A stretch of 36,354 nucleotides of DNA from a bacterium. GTDB lineage: Bacteria > Patescibacteriota > Minisyncoccia > UBA6257 > JAGOQP01. Position numbers and translations under genes: made by a program. Where the stretch lies: assembly GCA_021801825.1 (NCBI GenBank), contig JAJYXK010000019.1, positions 1 through 36,354 on the forward strand. Direction: 5' to 3'. The notes under the pieces are model-generated. The model saw only the letters and a list, made by a program, of their open reading frames with translations, ran no database searches and was not told the DNA's origin. Positions 25,283 through 34,668 of this stretch are shown in pieces (position 1 is the first letter of the stretch; the number at the start of each line of letters is the position of its first letter).

Positions 25283-26737
25283 TTATTTATTTCTTCGCTT
25301 CATGGGAGGAGAAAAAATCGTTTCACGAATTGGTCGCCCCGCAAGAACTGCAAACAATCGTTCAGAAGTTCCAAACCCCGCGGTCGGTGGCATACCATAT
25401 TCCAAAGCTTCCAGAAAGTCCTCATCAAGCATCTGCGCTTCTACATCTCCCTTTTCACGCAATTTCATTTGTTCCTCAAAACGTTTCCGTTGGTCAATGG
25501 GGTCATTTAATTCAGAAAATCCTTTCCCTAATTCAGTTCCGTATGCCATCACTTGGAAACGCTCAACTACACGAGGATCTTTGGGTGAACGTTTTGCGAG
25601 GGGTTCAATCGTTACCGGAGGATTAATAAGAAATGTAGGACGGATAAGTAGTGGTCGCACCGTCTTTTTATAGATAAGATCTATCAGACGACCCCTTCCA
25701 ATATTTTTTTCAAATTTAATACTCAGTTCTCTAGCACGAACACGTAATGCATCATCAGAACAAGAAAGAACATCAAGTTTATTATGTTTCTGAAAAGCCT
25801 TACAGTAATCAACGGTATCCCATGCTCCACCCCATGATATTTTTGTATTTCCATACGGAAGCGTAAGGGTACCAAATGTTTTTTTAATAACGGTTTGATA
25901 CATTTTCTTCACAAACTTCATCAAATCACGATAGTCAGCATACGCCCAATAAAACTCTAGTTGGGTGTAATCCTGCAAATGTTCAGCATCAATACCTTCA
26001 TTTCTAAAAATACGTCCAATCTCATAAATTTTTTCAAACCCTCCCACGATCATTTTTTTGAGAGCTATTTCCAAAGAAATACGCAAATAAAAATCTTCGT
26101 CAAGGGCGTTATGATGTGTAACAAACGGTTCTGCCTCGGCGCCACCGGGAGTAATCTCAAACACCGGAGTCTCAACAGAAATGAAGTTATGTGCCTCCAA
26201 AAATTCGCGGACTGATTTCCAGAATACTGATTTCTTAAGAAACAAATCACGTTCAGCGGGATTTAAAATAGTATCAAGATATCGCTTTCTTAAACGAATT
26301 TCTATGTCTTCCAAACCATAAAAATCAGTAGGAAGAGGTTGCAATGTTTTGGTGAGAATTTGATATTTTTTTATCAATAAACTTTTCTCTCCTGTTTTTG
26401 TTTTTATAGGACTTCCCGCCCCTTGAATAATATCCCCCGCATCAAGAGTTTTTTTGATAAGATCAAATTGAGCAATAGTATCTTTTTTAAAAACAAACTG
26501 AATACGTCCAGAGGCATCTTCGCATGAAACAAAGAGAATCTTACCCTGATCTCTGATTGATCGGACGCGTCCCACTAAATAAATAAGGGTTGATTTTTTA
26601 CTCAACCGCGTGAATGAGTTATTGAATTCCCCGATATGCATACTGCGTTTTGCAGTCACCGGATAAGGATCACATTGAGCTTGTTGTAATAGCTCTAATT
26701 TTTTCTTTCGTTCTTCAAGAATTTTGTCTAATAGCAT
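25283..26737 (-). CDS. lysS: Lysyl-tRNA synthetase, class II
   Basis: VRSIRDQGKILFVSCEDASGRIQFVF (OB fold), FISVETPVFEITPGGAEAEPFVTHHNAL, YEIGRIFRNEGIDAEHLQDYTQLEFYWAYADY, GTELGKGFSELNDP. Confidence 0.96.
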   Translation of the reverse strand: MLLDKILEERKKKLELLQQAQCDPYPVTAKRSMHIGEFNNSFTRLSKKSTLIYLVGRVRSIRDQGKILFVSCEDASGRIQFVFKKDTIAQFDLIKKTLDAGDIIQGAGSPIKTKTGEKSLLIKKYQILTKTLQPLPTDFYGLEDIEIRLRKRYLDTILNPAERDLFLKKSVFWKSVREFLEAHNFISVETPVFEITPGGAEAEPFVTHHNALDEDFYLRISLEIALKKMIVGGFEKIYEIGRIFRNEGIDAEHLQDYTQLEFYWAYADYRDLMKFVKKMYQTVIKKTFGTLTLPYGNTKISWGGAWDTVDYCKAFQKHNKLDVLSCSDDALRVRARELSIKFEKNIGRGRLIDLIYKKTVRPLLIRPTFLINPPVTIEPLAKRSPKDPRVVERFQVMAYGTELGKGFSELNDPIDQRKRFEEQMKLREKGDVEAQMLDEDFLEALEYGMPPTAGFGTSERLFAVLAGRPIRETIFSPPMKRRNK

Positions 26738-26765
26738 AACATTCCGGATACTAAAATCCGTCCCC

Positions 26766-27230
26766 TTATTCTATCGCAATTATTTCGTATTGAATAGTGT
26801 TTCCCTTTGGAGTTTTTACTAAAACTACGTCCCCCACCTTCTTTCCAATAAGTTCTCGCCCAATAGGAGATACATTTGAAATTTTATTATGTGTAGGATC
26901 CGCTTCTTCAGATCCAACAATAGTAAAGATTGATTGTGTTTTATCAGATTTTTTCAAGGTCACCGTTAGCCCAACTCCCACCACAGATTTATTTTTTGGC
27001 TTAGTAATGACACTTGAATTCTTAATAAGATTTTCAAGTTTAAAGATTGCATGCTCTAGTCTATCCTGATCTTCTTTTGCTTGCGCATACTCAAAATTTT
27101 CAGACAAATCTCCAAATTCTTTTGCACGCTTAAGACGCTCTGCAATTTCAATACGATGCGTTGTTTTTAATTCATGTAATTGCTTTTTTAACTCCTCTAT
27201 TTTTTCTTTGCTTACGTAGTTTTCGCTCAT
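26766..27230 (-). CDS. greA: Transcription elongation factor GreA
   Basis: LKKQLHELKTTHRIEIAERLKRAKEFGDLSENFEYAQAKEDQ; VGSEEADPTHNKISNVSPIGRELIGKKVGDVV. Confidence 0.95.
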   Translation of the reverse strand: MSENYVSKEKIEELKKQLHELKTTHRIEIAERLKRAKEFGDLSENFEYAQAKEDQDRLEHAIFKLENLIKNSSVITKPKNKSVVGVGLTVTLKKSDKTQSIFTIVGSEEADPTHNKISNVSPIGRELIGKKVGDVVLVKTPKGNTIQYEIIAIE

Positions 27231-27347
27231 AAGGTGTAATAAAATATTCAGCCAAATATAGTATGTCTATGGGGAAAAGTCAATCCCAAAATCGTGGCGT
27301 ATATACTGATTAGAAACAAGCTGTCGGTGGGATTGATAACAATAACA

Positions 27348-28073
27348 TTAAAAGATTTTCTTAAGCGGATAAGAATGAACAACAAGTTTAAATTTAATAC
27401 GAAATGCTTCACATATCCCCTGTATATATGAAGAAGTGTTTTGAGACGAGGTTGTTATAAAATCTTGAGAATAAAGCTCCTTGACTCGCAGCTTCTGACT
27501 CTGCGCAAGCGCAATTGATTCCCGAATGACTGTTGTAGAGCGAGCGATGGTATGCGGAAACAACATTGTTGCCGATTTCTGAGAATATGCCGCCCATCCT
27601 CCATCAGCATCACTAATAAGCGGAGTTAATAGATGTTGCATAAACCATTGGAACGCACGCTCATAAAAGGATACACGAATAGCAGAAGGAGCAGTTGAAA
27701 TCCGCGATCCAACCACGACGTCATATCCTTTACGAAACCACTGCTCAATTCCCTCATAGAAATTAATACTTGAAGCGTTCGCGGGATTCATATATATGCG
27801 AATAAGACCCCTTGCTTCCAACATTCCTTTCTGAATCGCCACCCCCTCATATCCACCTTTTATTTCTTGAATACGTGCATGAGGAATAAGAGAAATAAAT
27901 CTATGCAATACCTCTTTTATATACAAAGCAGAAGTGTGTGGTATTAAAATTAATTCGTATGAAAATGAATGTTTGGCAAAATATGCATCAAGCGTAACTA
28001 ATGCCAGAGTAATCATTTTTAAATTTCTTCCACAGGGAATAATGATTGAGATAAGCGGTTGTTGAAGTTTCAT
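27348..28073 (-). CDS. GT2-like (DPM1-type fold) glycosyltransferase-family protein with altered DxD region
   Basis: PLISIIIPCGRNLKMITLAL; GGYEGVAIQKGMLEARGLIRIYMNPANASS; GYDVVVGSRIS; DADGGWAAYSQKSATMLFP. Confidence 0.65.
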   Translation of the reverse strand: MKLQQPLISIIIPCGRNLKMITLALVTLDAYFAKHSFSYELILIPHTSALYIKEVLHRFISLIPHARIQEIKGGYEGVAIQKGMLEARGLIRIYMNPANASSINFYEGIEQWFRKGYDVVVGSRISTAPSAIRVSFYERAFQWFMQHLLTPLISDADGGWAAYSQKSATMLFPHTIARSTTVIRESIALAQSQKLRVKELYSQDFITTSSQNTSSYIQGICEAFRIKFKLVVHSYPLKKIF

Positions 28074-28080
28074 ATTGGTA

Positions 28081-28839
28081 TTACAAAGTCACCACCAGAT
28101 GACCCCTTTTAGTAACAACGACCGTGTGTTCATAATGAGCAGAGGTACTTCCATCGGCTGTCGCATAACTCTCATCACGCTGTTGTATAATATGCTCCGA
28201 AGAAAGACTAAACATTGGTTCAATAGCAAGAACCATCCCCTCTCGCAAAACAAGACCAGCCCCTTTATTCCCATAATTAAATATAACCGGATCTTCGTGC
28301 AACTCATATCCTACTCCATGTCCGGTGAGCGCCTTAATTACCTTAACATTATCTCGAGAAGCGCGTTGTTGAATAACCCACCCAATATCCCCAAGGGTCT
28401 TTCCGGGTTTAATAATAGAGAGAGCCTCATCAAGAGCTTTTCGGGTACTTTGCATCAAGCGTTTTATCTTCGGAGAAACTGAACCAATAGCGACGGTAAT
28501 AGCCGCATCGGTATACATACCGTTATAGACAACCCCCGCATCTATTTTAAGTACATCCCCAGAACGAAGTTTATAATTATGGGGAGTTCCATGAACAATC
28601 GTGTGGTTTAAAGAAGTACAAATTGATGCTGGATACGGATGATCGGCTCCTTCTGGTTTATAGTTAAGAAACGCAGGTTGTCCTCCGTTTTCTTTTATGT
28701 ACGTATATGCAAACGAATCAAGATCAGCAAGATTCGTCCCCTCCTTTGCTTGTGCGGCAAGCTTTTTCAACAAACTAGAGAGAATTTTTCCTGATTCTTT
28801 AAGTTGAATAATTTCTTGTGGAGTCTTGATAGAGATCAT
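28081..28839 (-). CDS. map: Methionine aminopeptidase type I
   Basis: ICTSLNHTIVHGTP, GDVLKIDAGVVYNGMYTDAAIT, TGHGVGYELHEDP, GMVLAIEPMF, HYEHTVVVTKRG. Confidence 0.96.
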   Translation of the reverse strand: MISIKTPQEIIQLKESGKILSSLLKKLAAQAKEGTNLADLDSFAYTYIKENGGQPAFLNYKPEGADHPYPASICTSLNHTIVHGTPHNYKLRSGDVLKIDAGVVYNGMYTDAAITVAIGSVSPKIKRLMQSTRKALDEALSIIKPGKTLGDIGWVIQQRASRDNVKVIKALTGHGVGYELHEDPVIFNYGNKGAGLVLREGMVLAIEPMFSLSSEHIIQQRDESYATADGSTSAHYEHTVVVTKRGHLVVTL

Positions 28840-29540
28840 GACAATAATGTAACAATCCGACTAAAGACGCGATACGGCATTGCGTTCGCAGGAACTTCGT
28901 GTACTACAAACTTACGCGCCCGCAACTCTCGTATAATAGGGGCTGTTTTTTCTTCATATTCTTTGAATCGAACCAAAATAGTTTTGGGATCATCAAGAGT
29001 TCTCTTGTATAACTTTCCACCACAAAATGGGCATTGTGTAATAGTAAGATTTTGTGCCGCCCCTAATAATGGATTCTGGCACACCGAACAGATGAGTCGT
29101 TTTGTATTACGCGCAAGAGCTTCTTTCTGAGTAACCTTAAGAAGTATAAAAAGTATATTATGTTTTCCGTATAACCCTTCCAAAATCTGAATAATACCTT
29201 GATGTTTTTTGTCACCAAATGCATCGTACATAGCGCGAGGAGAGCCACTAAACACAAGGCTTTCACCGCCTACCGCGAGCTCTTTCACACGCCGACCAGT
29301 ATGAGAAAGGATAAAATCAGAATCCATTAATTTTCCCGTATCAAAAAGTTTCTTCTCGCGTTGTATATCAGGATGAGAAGCAAGTTTTGGATCATGTACC
29401 AAGTTTTCAACAAACTTACCGGTGTTAAAATGATACAATCCAAACTTCTCAGCTAACAATACTGCTTGCGTGCTTTTTCCTGATCCCGGATACCCAAAAA
29501 TGACAATTGCTTTTTTGCCCTGATTAAGTTTTTTTGACAT
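28836..29540 (-). CDS. adk: Adenylate kinase with zinc-binding LID
   Basis: IFGYPGSGKSTQAVLLAEKFG; LID CSVCQNPLL...QCPFCGGKLYKRTLDDPKTILVRFKEYEEKTAPI. Confidence 0.9.
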   Translation of the reverse strand: MSKKLNQGKKAIVIFGYPGSGKSTQAVLLAEKFGLYHFNTGKFVENLVHDPKLASHPDIQREKKLFDTGKLMDSDFILSHTGRRVKELAVGGESLVFSGSPRAMYDAFGDKKHQGIIQILEGLYGKHNILFILLKVTQKEALARNTKRLICSVCQNPLLGAAQNLTITQCPFCGGKLYKRTLDDPKTILVRFKEYEEKTAPIIRELRARKFVVHEVPANAMPYRVFSRIVTLLS

Positions 29541-29569
29541 AGTAAAGAGAAATTATAACGGAAAGATTT

Positions 29570-30841
29570 TTATTCAAATCCTTCGTACTCACGCATTATA
29601 AGTTGAGAGTTGATTTGACGCAACACTTCTAATGCCACTGAAACCACGATAAGAAGCGCGGTTCCTCCTAATGAAACAATGGTAATACCCGTTACCATAG
29701 TAGTAATGTTTGGCAAGATAGCAACGATTCCCAAAAAGATCGCTCCCCATAACGTAATACGAGTGATAATCTTACCTAAATAGGTTGAGGTTATTTCTCC
29801 GGGACGAATTCCAAGAATAACTCCTCCGGAACGTTGTAAATTCTTTGAGATTTCTCGTGGATCAAACGTCACCGCGGTATAGAAGTACGTAAATAATACC
29901 ACCAGCACAAAATAAAATAGTGCGTGCCAATACTGATTGTTAAATACTTTTGTAACCACATCAACTAAATACAATGACGTATTCTTTGAAAAGATAGCGA
30001 CCGCTTGTGCGATAAATTGCGGGAACATAAGTACCGAGATAGCAAATATAATAGGAATAACACCCGCCTGGTTTACTTTTAAAGGAAGGTAGCTTGAAAC
30101 ACCGCCAAACATTTTGGTTCCTCGCACTCGTTTCGCATAGGTAATAGGAATTTTTCTTTCTGCTTCGTTCACATATACCACTCCCGCAATAACTACAACT
30201 GCGATAATTAAAAATGCGATATAGCTAATTAGAGTAGTTGAATCAAATGATATAAATAATTTTTGAATCGTGGTTGGAATAGCACTCACGATACCCGCAA
30301 ATATAATAAGTGAAATACCATTTCCAATATGTTTTTCAGATATAATATCTCCAATCCATACCAATGCCATGGAACCCGCAACTACAATCAGAGTATCTCT
30401 CAATAGAGCAAGTGTACTCATTTGAGGAAGTACTTGTTGAGAAATAAGTAGATTCAAGAAACCATATCCAGAAAGGAAGGCAAGCGGAACGGTAAGATAT
30501 TTTGAATATCTATTAAATTTTGCACGTCCAACACTTCCCTCTTCATAATACATTTCTTTAAATTTAGGGAATATCATAGTCAACAATTGCATAACAATGG
30601 TTGCAGTTATGTACGGACCAACTCCCAACATAACAATAGAGAGGTTAGAAAGACCACCTCCCGAAAAGATATTAAGAAAACCAAATAACTGATTCCCCTG
30701 AAAGAAGTTAGCCAGACGCGTTAGATCAACATCAGGAACAGGAATAACCGCCAGCAAACGAAATACGATTAACCAAAACAAAACAAAAAATATTTTTTTT
30801 CGTAAATCAGGAATGCGAAATATGTTAGTGATCTTTGGCAT
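29570..30841 (-). CDS. secY: Protein translocase subunit SecY
   Basis: 423 aa, about 10 TM; FRIPDLRKKIFFVLFWLIVFRLLAVIPVP; FSGGGLSNLSIVMLGVGPYITATIVMQLL; RKIPITYAKRV; LPLKVNQAGVIPIIFA. Confidence 0.97.
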   Translation of the reverse strand: MPKITNIFRIPDLRKKIFFVLFWLIVFRLLAVIPVPDVDLTRLANFFQGNQLFGFLNIFSGGGLSNLSIVMLGVGPYITATIVMQLLTMIFPKFKEMYYEEGSVGRAKFNRYSKYLTVPLAFLSGYGFLNLLISQQVLPQMSTLALLRDTLIVVAGSMALVWIGDIISEKHIGNGISLIIFAGIVSAIPTTIQKLFISFDSTTLISYIAFLIIAVVVIAGVVYVNEAERKIPITYAKRVRGTKMFGGVSSYLPLKVNQAGVIPIIFAISVLMFPQFIAQAVAIFSKNTSLYLVDVVTKVFNNQYWHALFYFVLVVLFTYFYTAVTFDPREISKNLQRSGGVILGIRPGEITSTYLGKIITRITLWGAIFLGIVAILPNITTMVTGITIVSLGGTALLIVVSVALEVLRQINSQLIMREYEGFE

Positions 30842-30885
30842 AACGGTAAAATATCTAATAAGTAATCAAATACAATATAAGATGA

Positions 30886-31311
30886 TTATTCTATGTTTCC
30901 TTTTGCTTTTTCAATTTTTTTACGAGCTCCTTCTGAAACAGGAATCCCTTTAAATTCTTTTGCGGTCATTAAAGATCCCGATCCTACAATTTTTGCAGGC
31001 TGAGAAAGTGAACGAATAATACGATGTGCAAGCAAAACCTCTTTAGTAATTTGTGTCTCGGAAAGTTTGGCTATTTTTTTAAGAGAAATTGCTAATAACT
31101 TCGGTGACTTAGGATTATTTTTATTTCTTCCTCGTCCACGCTTCTTAGGAGTACGCAAAACTAAATCCCGAGCTCCTGGGCGCATATTTCTTCCTGCGCG
31201 AGCTTTCTGTCCTTTTTGTCCACGTCCTGAAGTTGTTCCACGCTTTCCTCCCCGACCAATGCGTCGCTTTGAGCGTGTTTCAGTTTTTGGTTGTAATTCG
31301 TGTAATTGCAT
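30886..31311 (-). CDS. rplO: Ribosomal protein uL15
   Basis: KRRIGRGGKRGTTSGRGQKGQKARAG. Confidence 0.94.
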   Translation of the reverse strand: MQLHELQPKTETRSKRRIGRGGKRGTTSGRGQKGQKARAGRNMRPGARDLVLRTPKKRGRGRNKNNPKSPKLLAISLKKIAKLSETQITKEVLLAHRIIRSLSQPAKIVGSGSLMTAKEFKGIPVSEGARKKIEKAKGNIE

Positions 31312-31315
31312 AATG

Positions 31316-31855
31316 TTATGCGGTTAGTTTCTTAAGTGCCTCAAGGGTTGCGAGGGCGTTTGTTAATTTATTTTTTGTGCGGCCCAAACATTTTGCCGAT
31401 GCATCTTGAATTCCCGCCATTAACAAGACACTTCGTACCGCTCCTCCTGCTTTTAATCCTGATCCCTTTTTACCTGGTTTAATAAGAACGCGCGCCGCGC
31501 TGAATTTCGCCTCTACTTCGTGCGCAATACTCGTCTGATGTAATTTAATCGCGAAAGTTTGTTTCATTGCATCGTGACGAGCTTTATCAATTGCTTGCGC
31601 CACATCAATTCCCTTTGCGACCCCTACACCAACTAATCCCTTTTTATTCCCCACAATAAGCGTGCAACGAAATGAAAATCGTTTTCCTCCTTTTACCACA
31701 CGAGTCACTCTGCGTAAGTCCAACGTCTTTTCGTCCAATTCTCGTTTTGGGGCCATCGGCGCATTAGAACGAGGACCGCGGGAAGATGGTCTGTTGCCAC
31801 CGCGGAATCCTCCTGCTGATGGTCTATTTTGTTGTGATTGTTGATTGTTCATCAT
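31316..31855 (-). CDS. rpsE: Ribosomal protein uS5
   Basis: LRRVTRVVKGGKRFSFRCTLIVGNKKGLVGVGVAKGIDVAQAIDKA; N-terminal Gly/Arg/Ser-rich extension. Confidence 0.96.
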   Translation of the reverse strand: MMNNQQSQQNRPSAGGFRGGNRPSSRGPRSNAPMAPKRELDEKTLDLRRVTRVVKGGKRFSFRCTLIVGNKKGLVGVGVAKGIDVAQAIDKARHDAMKQTFAIKLHQTSIAHEVEAKFSAARVLIKPGKKGSGLKAGGAVRSVLLMAGIQDASAKCLGRTKNKLTNALATLEALKKLTA

Positions 31856-31865
31856 AATATATCAA

Positions 31866-32222
31866 TTAAATACGAATTCCTCCTTTTCGTAGACCTTCTG
31901 CAATAAGTTTTACCGTACCATGAAATCTATACGATCCCCTATCAAATATCGCGGTGGTGATTCCTTTTTCCTTTACTTTCTGAAGCACAGTCTCCACCAA
32001 ACGAGTTGCCCGTTCTTTTCCTTTGGTGGTGCGAAGATCTTTTGCAGCAGTTGATACTCCAATAACAGTTTTCTGAGCTTCATCATCTATAAATTGAAGG
32101 TACAGATGGGTATTACTCTTGTGGACTGAAATACGTGGGCGCTGAGCGGTTCCAAATAAAACTGCACGAGTTCTACGCGCGCGACGTTTTTTCATTATGA
32201 CGGTTTGCTTATTCTTATTCAT
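31866..32222 (-). CDS. rplR: Ribosomal protein uL18
   Basis: RRARRTRAVLFGTAQRPRISVHKSNTHLYLQFIDD...FDRGSYRFHGTVKLIAEGLRKGGI. Internal MKKRRARR start also possible. Confidence 0.94.
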   Translation of the reverse strand: MNKNKQTVIMKKRRARRTRAVLFGTAQRPRISVHKSNTHLYLQFIDDEAQKTVIGVSTAAKDLRTTKGKERATRLVETVLQKVKEKGITTAIFDRGSYRFHGTVKLIAEGLRKGGIRI

Positions 32223-32236
32223 ATAATGACGTTAGA

Positions 32237-32782
32237 TTATTTTGCAGCGGCGCCAGCTTTCTTACCGTCCTTGCGACGGATAACTTCTCCTTGATAACGA
32301 ATACCCTTTCCAAGATATGGTTCCGGCTTCTTAATTTTACGAATAACTGCTGCGGTTTGTCCGACAATCTGCTTTTCATTTCCAGAAACAGTGATAACGT
32401 TCTTTTCAACAGTAATAGAAACGTCCTTAGGGATAGGAAAACGAACCAAGTGAGAAAAACCAACTTTCAAAACCAATTCATTACCTTCAATACTTACTTT
32501 GAATCCAACTCCCTCTAACTCTAGTTTTTTTACAAAACCAGTAGTGACCCCCTCTATTGCATTCTGTATGAGAGAACGAGTAGTTCCCCAATCCATAATA
32601 GTCTGTTTCAAATCATCTGAGGGCTGCAATACAATAGTTGATCCAGATTCAGTTAATTCAACAGACTTTGGTTTTTTCACGGTTAACGAGCCACGAGGTC
32701 CAGCGACAACAATGGCGGATCCTTCAAACTTGATAGAAACTCCGCTTGGTATTTCGATTGGTTTTTTTCCGATCTTAGACAT
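32237..32782 (-). CDS. rplF: Ribosomal protein uL6
   Basis: MSKIGKKPIEIPSGV; KKPEPYLGKGIRYQGEVIRRKDGKKAGAA. Confidence 0.96.
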   Translation of the reverse strand: MSKIGKKPIEIPSGVSIKFEGSAIVVAGPRGSLTVKKPKSVELTESGSTIVLQPSDDLKQTIMDWGTTRSLIQNAIEGVTTGFVKKLELEGVGFKVSIEGNELVLKVGFSHLVRFPIPKDVSITVEKNVITVSGNEKQIVGQTAAVIRKIKKPEPYLGKGIRYQGEVIRRKDGKKAGAAAK

Positions 32783-32806
32783 AATAGTAAATTCAAAAAA
32801 TAAAAA

Positions 32807-33187
32807 CTACCAAATATTAAACAAAACTTGTCCGCCGACTTTTTTAGAACGAGCCTGTTTATCAGTCATGAGCCCCTGCGAAGTTGAGATGATTGCAGTA
32901 CCATATCCTTGTCGCACCGTTCGCAATTTTGCATAGGGAACATATATCTTTCTGGAAGGAATGCTTACAAATTGCACATCGGTGATACCATTCTTAGTTC
33001 CAGATCCAAATAAATTTATTTCAAAAAACTTTTTTGGATTTTTGCCTTTCTTTTCAAAAGCCGAAATGAATTTATTTTCCGCAAGCAACGTTAAAATTTG
33101 CTCATCCATTTTTGAGTACGGAAAACGAACCGTTTCCTTGTTCATCACCTGCGCATTTTTTATTTTAGTAAGTAGTGGAATATACAT
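32807..33187 (-). CDS. rpsH: Ribosomal protein uS8
   Basis: LLTKIKNAQVMNKETVRFPYSK; GTAIISTSQGLMTDKQARSKKVGGQVLFNIW. Confidence 0.94.
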   Translation of the reverse strand: MYIPLLTKIKNAQVMNKETVRFPYSKMDEQILTLLAENKFISAFEKKGKNPKKFFEINLFGSGTKNGITDVQFVSIPSRKIYVPYAKLRTVRQGYGTAIISTSQGLMTDKQARSKKVGGQVLFNIW

Positions 33188-33228
33188 GAGTAAAATTTCT
33201 AATTTCTAATATCTAATTTCAAAAGGTG
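33188..33228. repeat. Degenerate short-repeat intergenic spacer (rpsH/rpsZ)
   Basis: AATTTCTAATTTCTAATATCTAATTTC: 7-nt unit ATTTCTA. Confidence 0.6.
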
Positions 33229-33414
33229 TTACCAAGATGACTTTTTTACTCCTGGAATTTCTCCTCTTCCCGCCATCTCTCTAAAACAAATTCTGCACAA
33301 TTCAAAATCACGCATAAACCCATGTTTGCGACCACATTTAAAACAGCGTCGTACGACACGAGTTGAAAATTTAGGGGTTTTTTTAGATCGAGCTATAACT
33401 GATTGTTTTGCCAT
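33229..33414 (-). CDS. rpsZ: Ribosomal protein uS14, zinc-binding type Z
   Basis: 61 aa, [38 protein letters not shown] (CxxC...CxxC). Confidence 0.96.
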   Translation of the reverse strand: MAKQSVIARSKKTPKFSTRVVRRCFKCGRKHGFMRDFELCRICFREMAGRGEIPGVKKSSW

Positions 33415-33416
33415 AC

Positions 33417-34013
33417 TTATTTCTTATGTTTATTCTTGGAGGAATCATCTTTAAACAAAAATCCAAGTTTTTTATATAATGCGACAGCATGATCGCGGCT
33501 ATGAGCATTTTTCACCACGATAGTCATTTGTATTCCAAATTGTACGCTAGACGCTTCAGGACTTATTTCAGGAAACACAACGTGCTCTTTTAAGCCGAGG
33601 TTTAGATTACCTTGTTTGTCAATGTTTTTCAAGTCAATTCCTCTAAAATCACGGACACGAGGATATACCGCAGAGGTTATTTTATGAACAAAATCATACA
33701 TACGATCACCACGAAGTGTGGCGGATAATCCAATGGTCTGTCCTTCTCGAGATTTAAACCCTGCGATTGATTTCTTAGCTCCACGGGGTGATGGTTTTTG
33801 ACCACACAATGAAGCAAGCTCTTTCTCTATATTTGGAAGAACTTTATCTTTGAATGAAGGCTGTTGGCTCGCGCGTCCCAATCCAGTATTAATTACCAAC
33901 TTTACCATACGAGGAGCCGCATTTCGGTTTGTAATACCCAACTCTTGCATAAGTTGTGGCACCGCTGTTTTTTCAAATGTTTCCTTAAGACTTGTTTTCA
34001 TAATCGTAGACAT
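33417..34013 (-). CDS. rplE: Ribosomal protein uL5
   Basis: [68 protein letters not shown]. Confidence 0.96.
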   Translation of the reverse strand: MSTIMKTSLKETFEKTAVPQLMQELGITNRNAAPRMVKLVINTGLGRASQQPSFKDKVLPNIEKELASLCGQKPSPRGAKKSIAGFKSREGQTIGLSATLRGDRMYDFVHKITSAVYPRVRDFRGIDLKNIDKQGNLNLGLKEHVVFPEISPEASSVQFGIQMTIVVKNAHSRDHAVALYKKLGFLFKDDSSKNKHKK

Positions 34014-34255
34014 TATTTTTTCTTAGGCGCTTCTTCAGATACCACATTTGACACATGAAGTGGACGCGGAACTAATACCGTTTGCCCTTTCTCTTGTTGC
34101 GTTCGTGGACGTACGTGTTTTTTATACACATTAACTCCCTCCACAATCACCTTCTCTTGAGCAGGTAAACATTTGATAATTTTCCCGGTCTTTCCCTTAT
34201 CTTTTCCCGTGAGAACTCGTACCATTTCTCCTTTTTTTACATGTAAGCTATTCAT
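34013..34255 (-). CDS. rplX: Ribosomal protein uL24
   Basis: VKKGEMVRVLTGKDKGKTGKIIKCLPAQEKVIVEGVNVYKKHVRP. Confidence 0.95.
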   Translation of the reverse strand: MNSLHVKKGEMVRVLTGKDKGKTGKIIKCLPAQEKVIVEGVNVYKKHVRPRTQQEKGQTVLVPRPLHVSNVVSEEAPKKK

Positions 34256-34281
34256 ATCTTTAAAAATTAGACTTGGTTAAT

Positions 34282-34650
34282 TTAGACCACATCCTTTGCC
34301 ATCGTGACTATTTTCTCAAATCCACGCTCTTTAACTTCGCGAGGGATGGGTCCGAAGATACGAGTTCCTCGTGGTTCTTTCTTTGCATCAAGAAGAACCG
34401 CCGCGTTCTCATCAAAACGAACATACGATCCATCACGACGACGAAAAGCATTTTTCTGACGAACAATAACCGCTTTTATAATATCCTTCTTCGCGACTGG
34501 TTTTCTTGGCTCGGCAACTTGAACTGACGCAACAATAATATCTCCAATTTGCGCATATCTTCGACGAGTAGCTCCTAATACGCGAAAACAACGGATTATT
34601 TTTGCTCCGGAGTTATCGGCAACTTTTAAAATAGATCGTTCTTGAATCAT
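34282..34650 (-). CDS. rplN: Ribosomal protein uL14
   Basis: MIQERSILKVADNSGAKIIRCFRVLG; GTRIFGPIPREVKERGFEKIVTMAKDVV. Confidence 0.97.
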   Translation of the reverse strand: MIQERSILKVADNSGAKIIRCFRVLGATRRRYAQIGDIIVASVQVAEPRKPVAKKDIIKAVIVRQKNAFRRRDGSYVRFDENAAVLLDAKKEPRGTRIFGPIPREVKERGFEKIVTMAKDVV

Positions 34651-34668
34651 AAATAGTAGATTGAAAAA

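Noticed and set aside
27280-27336. 9-bp inverted repeat TCAATCCCA...TGGGATTGA with a 39-nt gap downstream of the GT2-like gene
   Set aside because: Long gap, no T-tract placement, could arise by chance; not enough to call a terminator or a mobile-element end.
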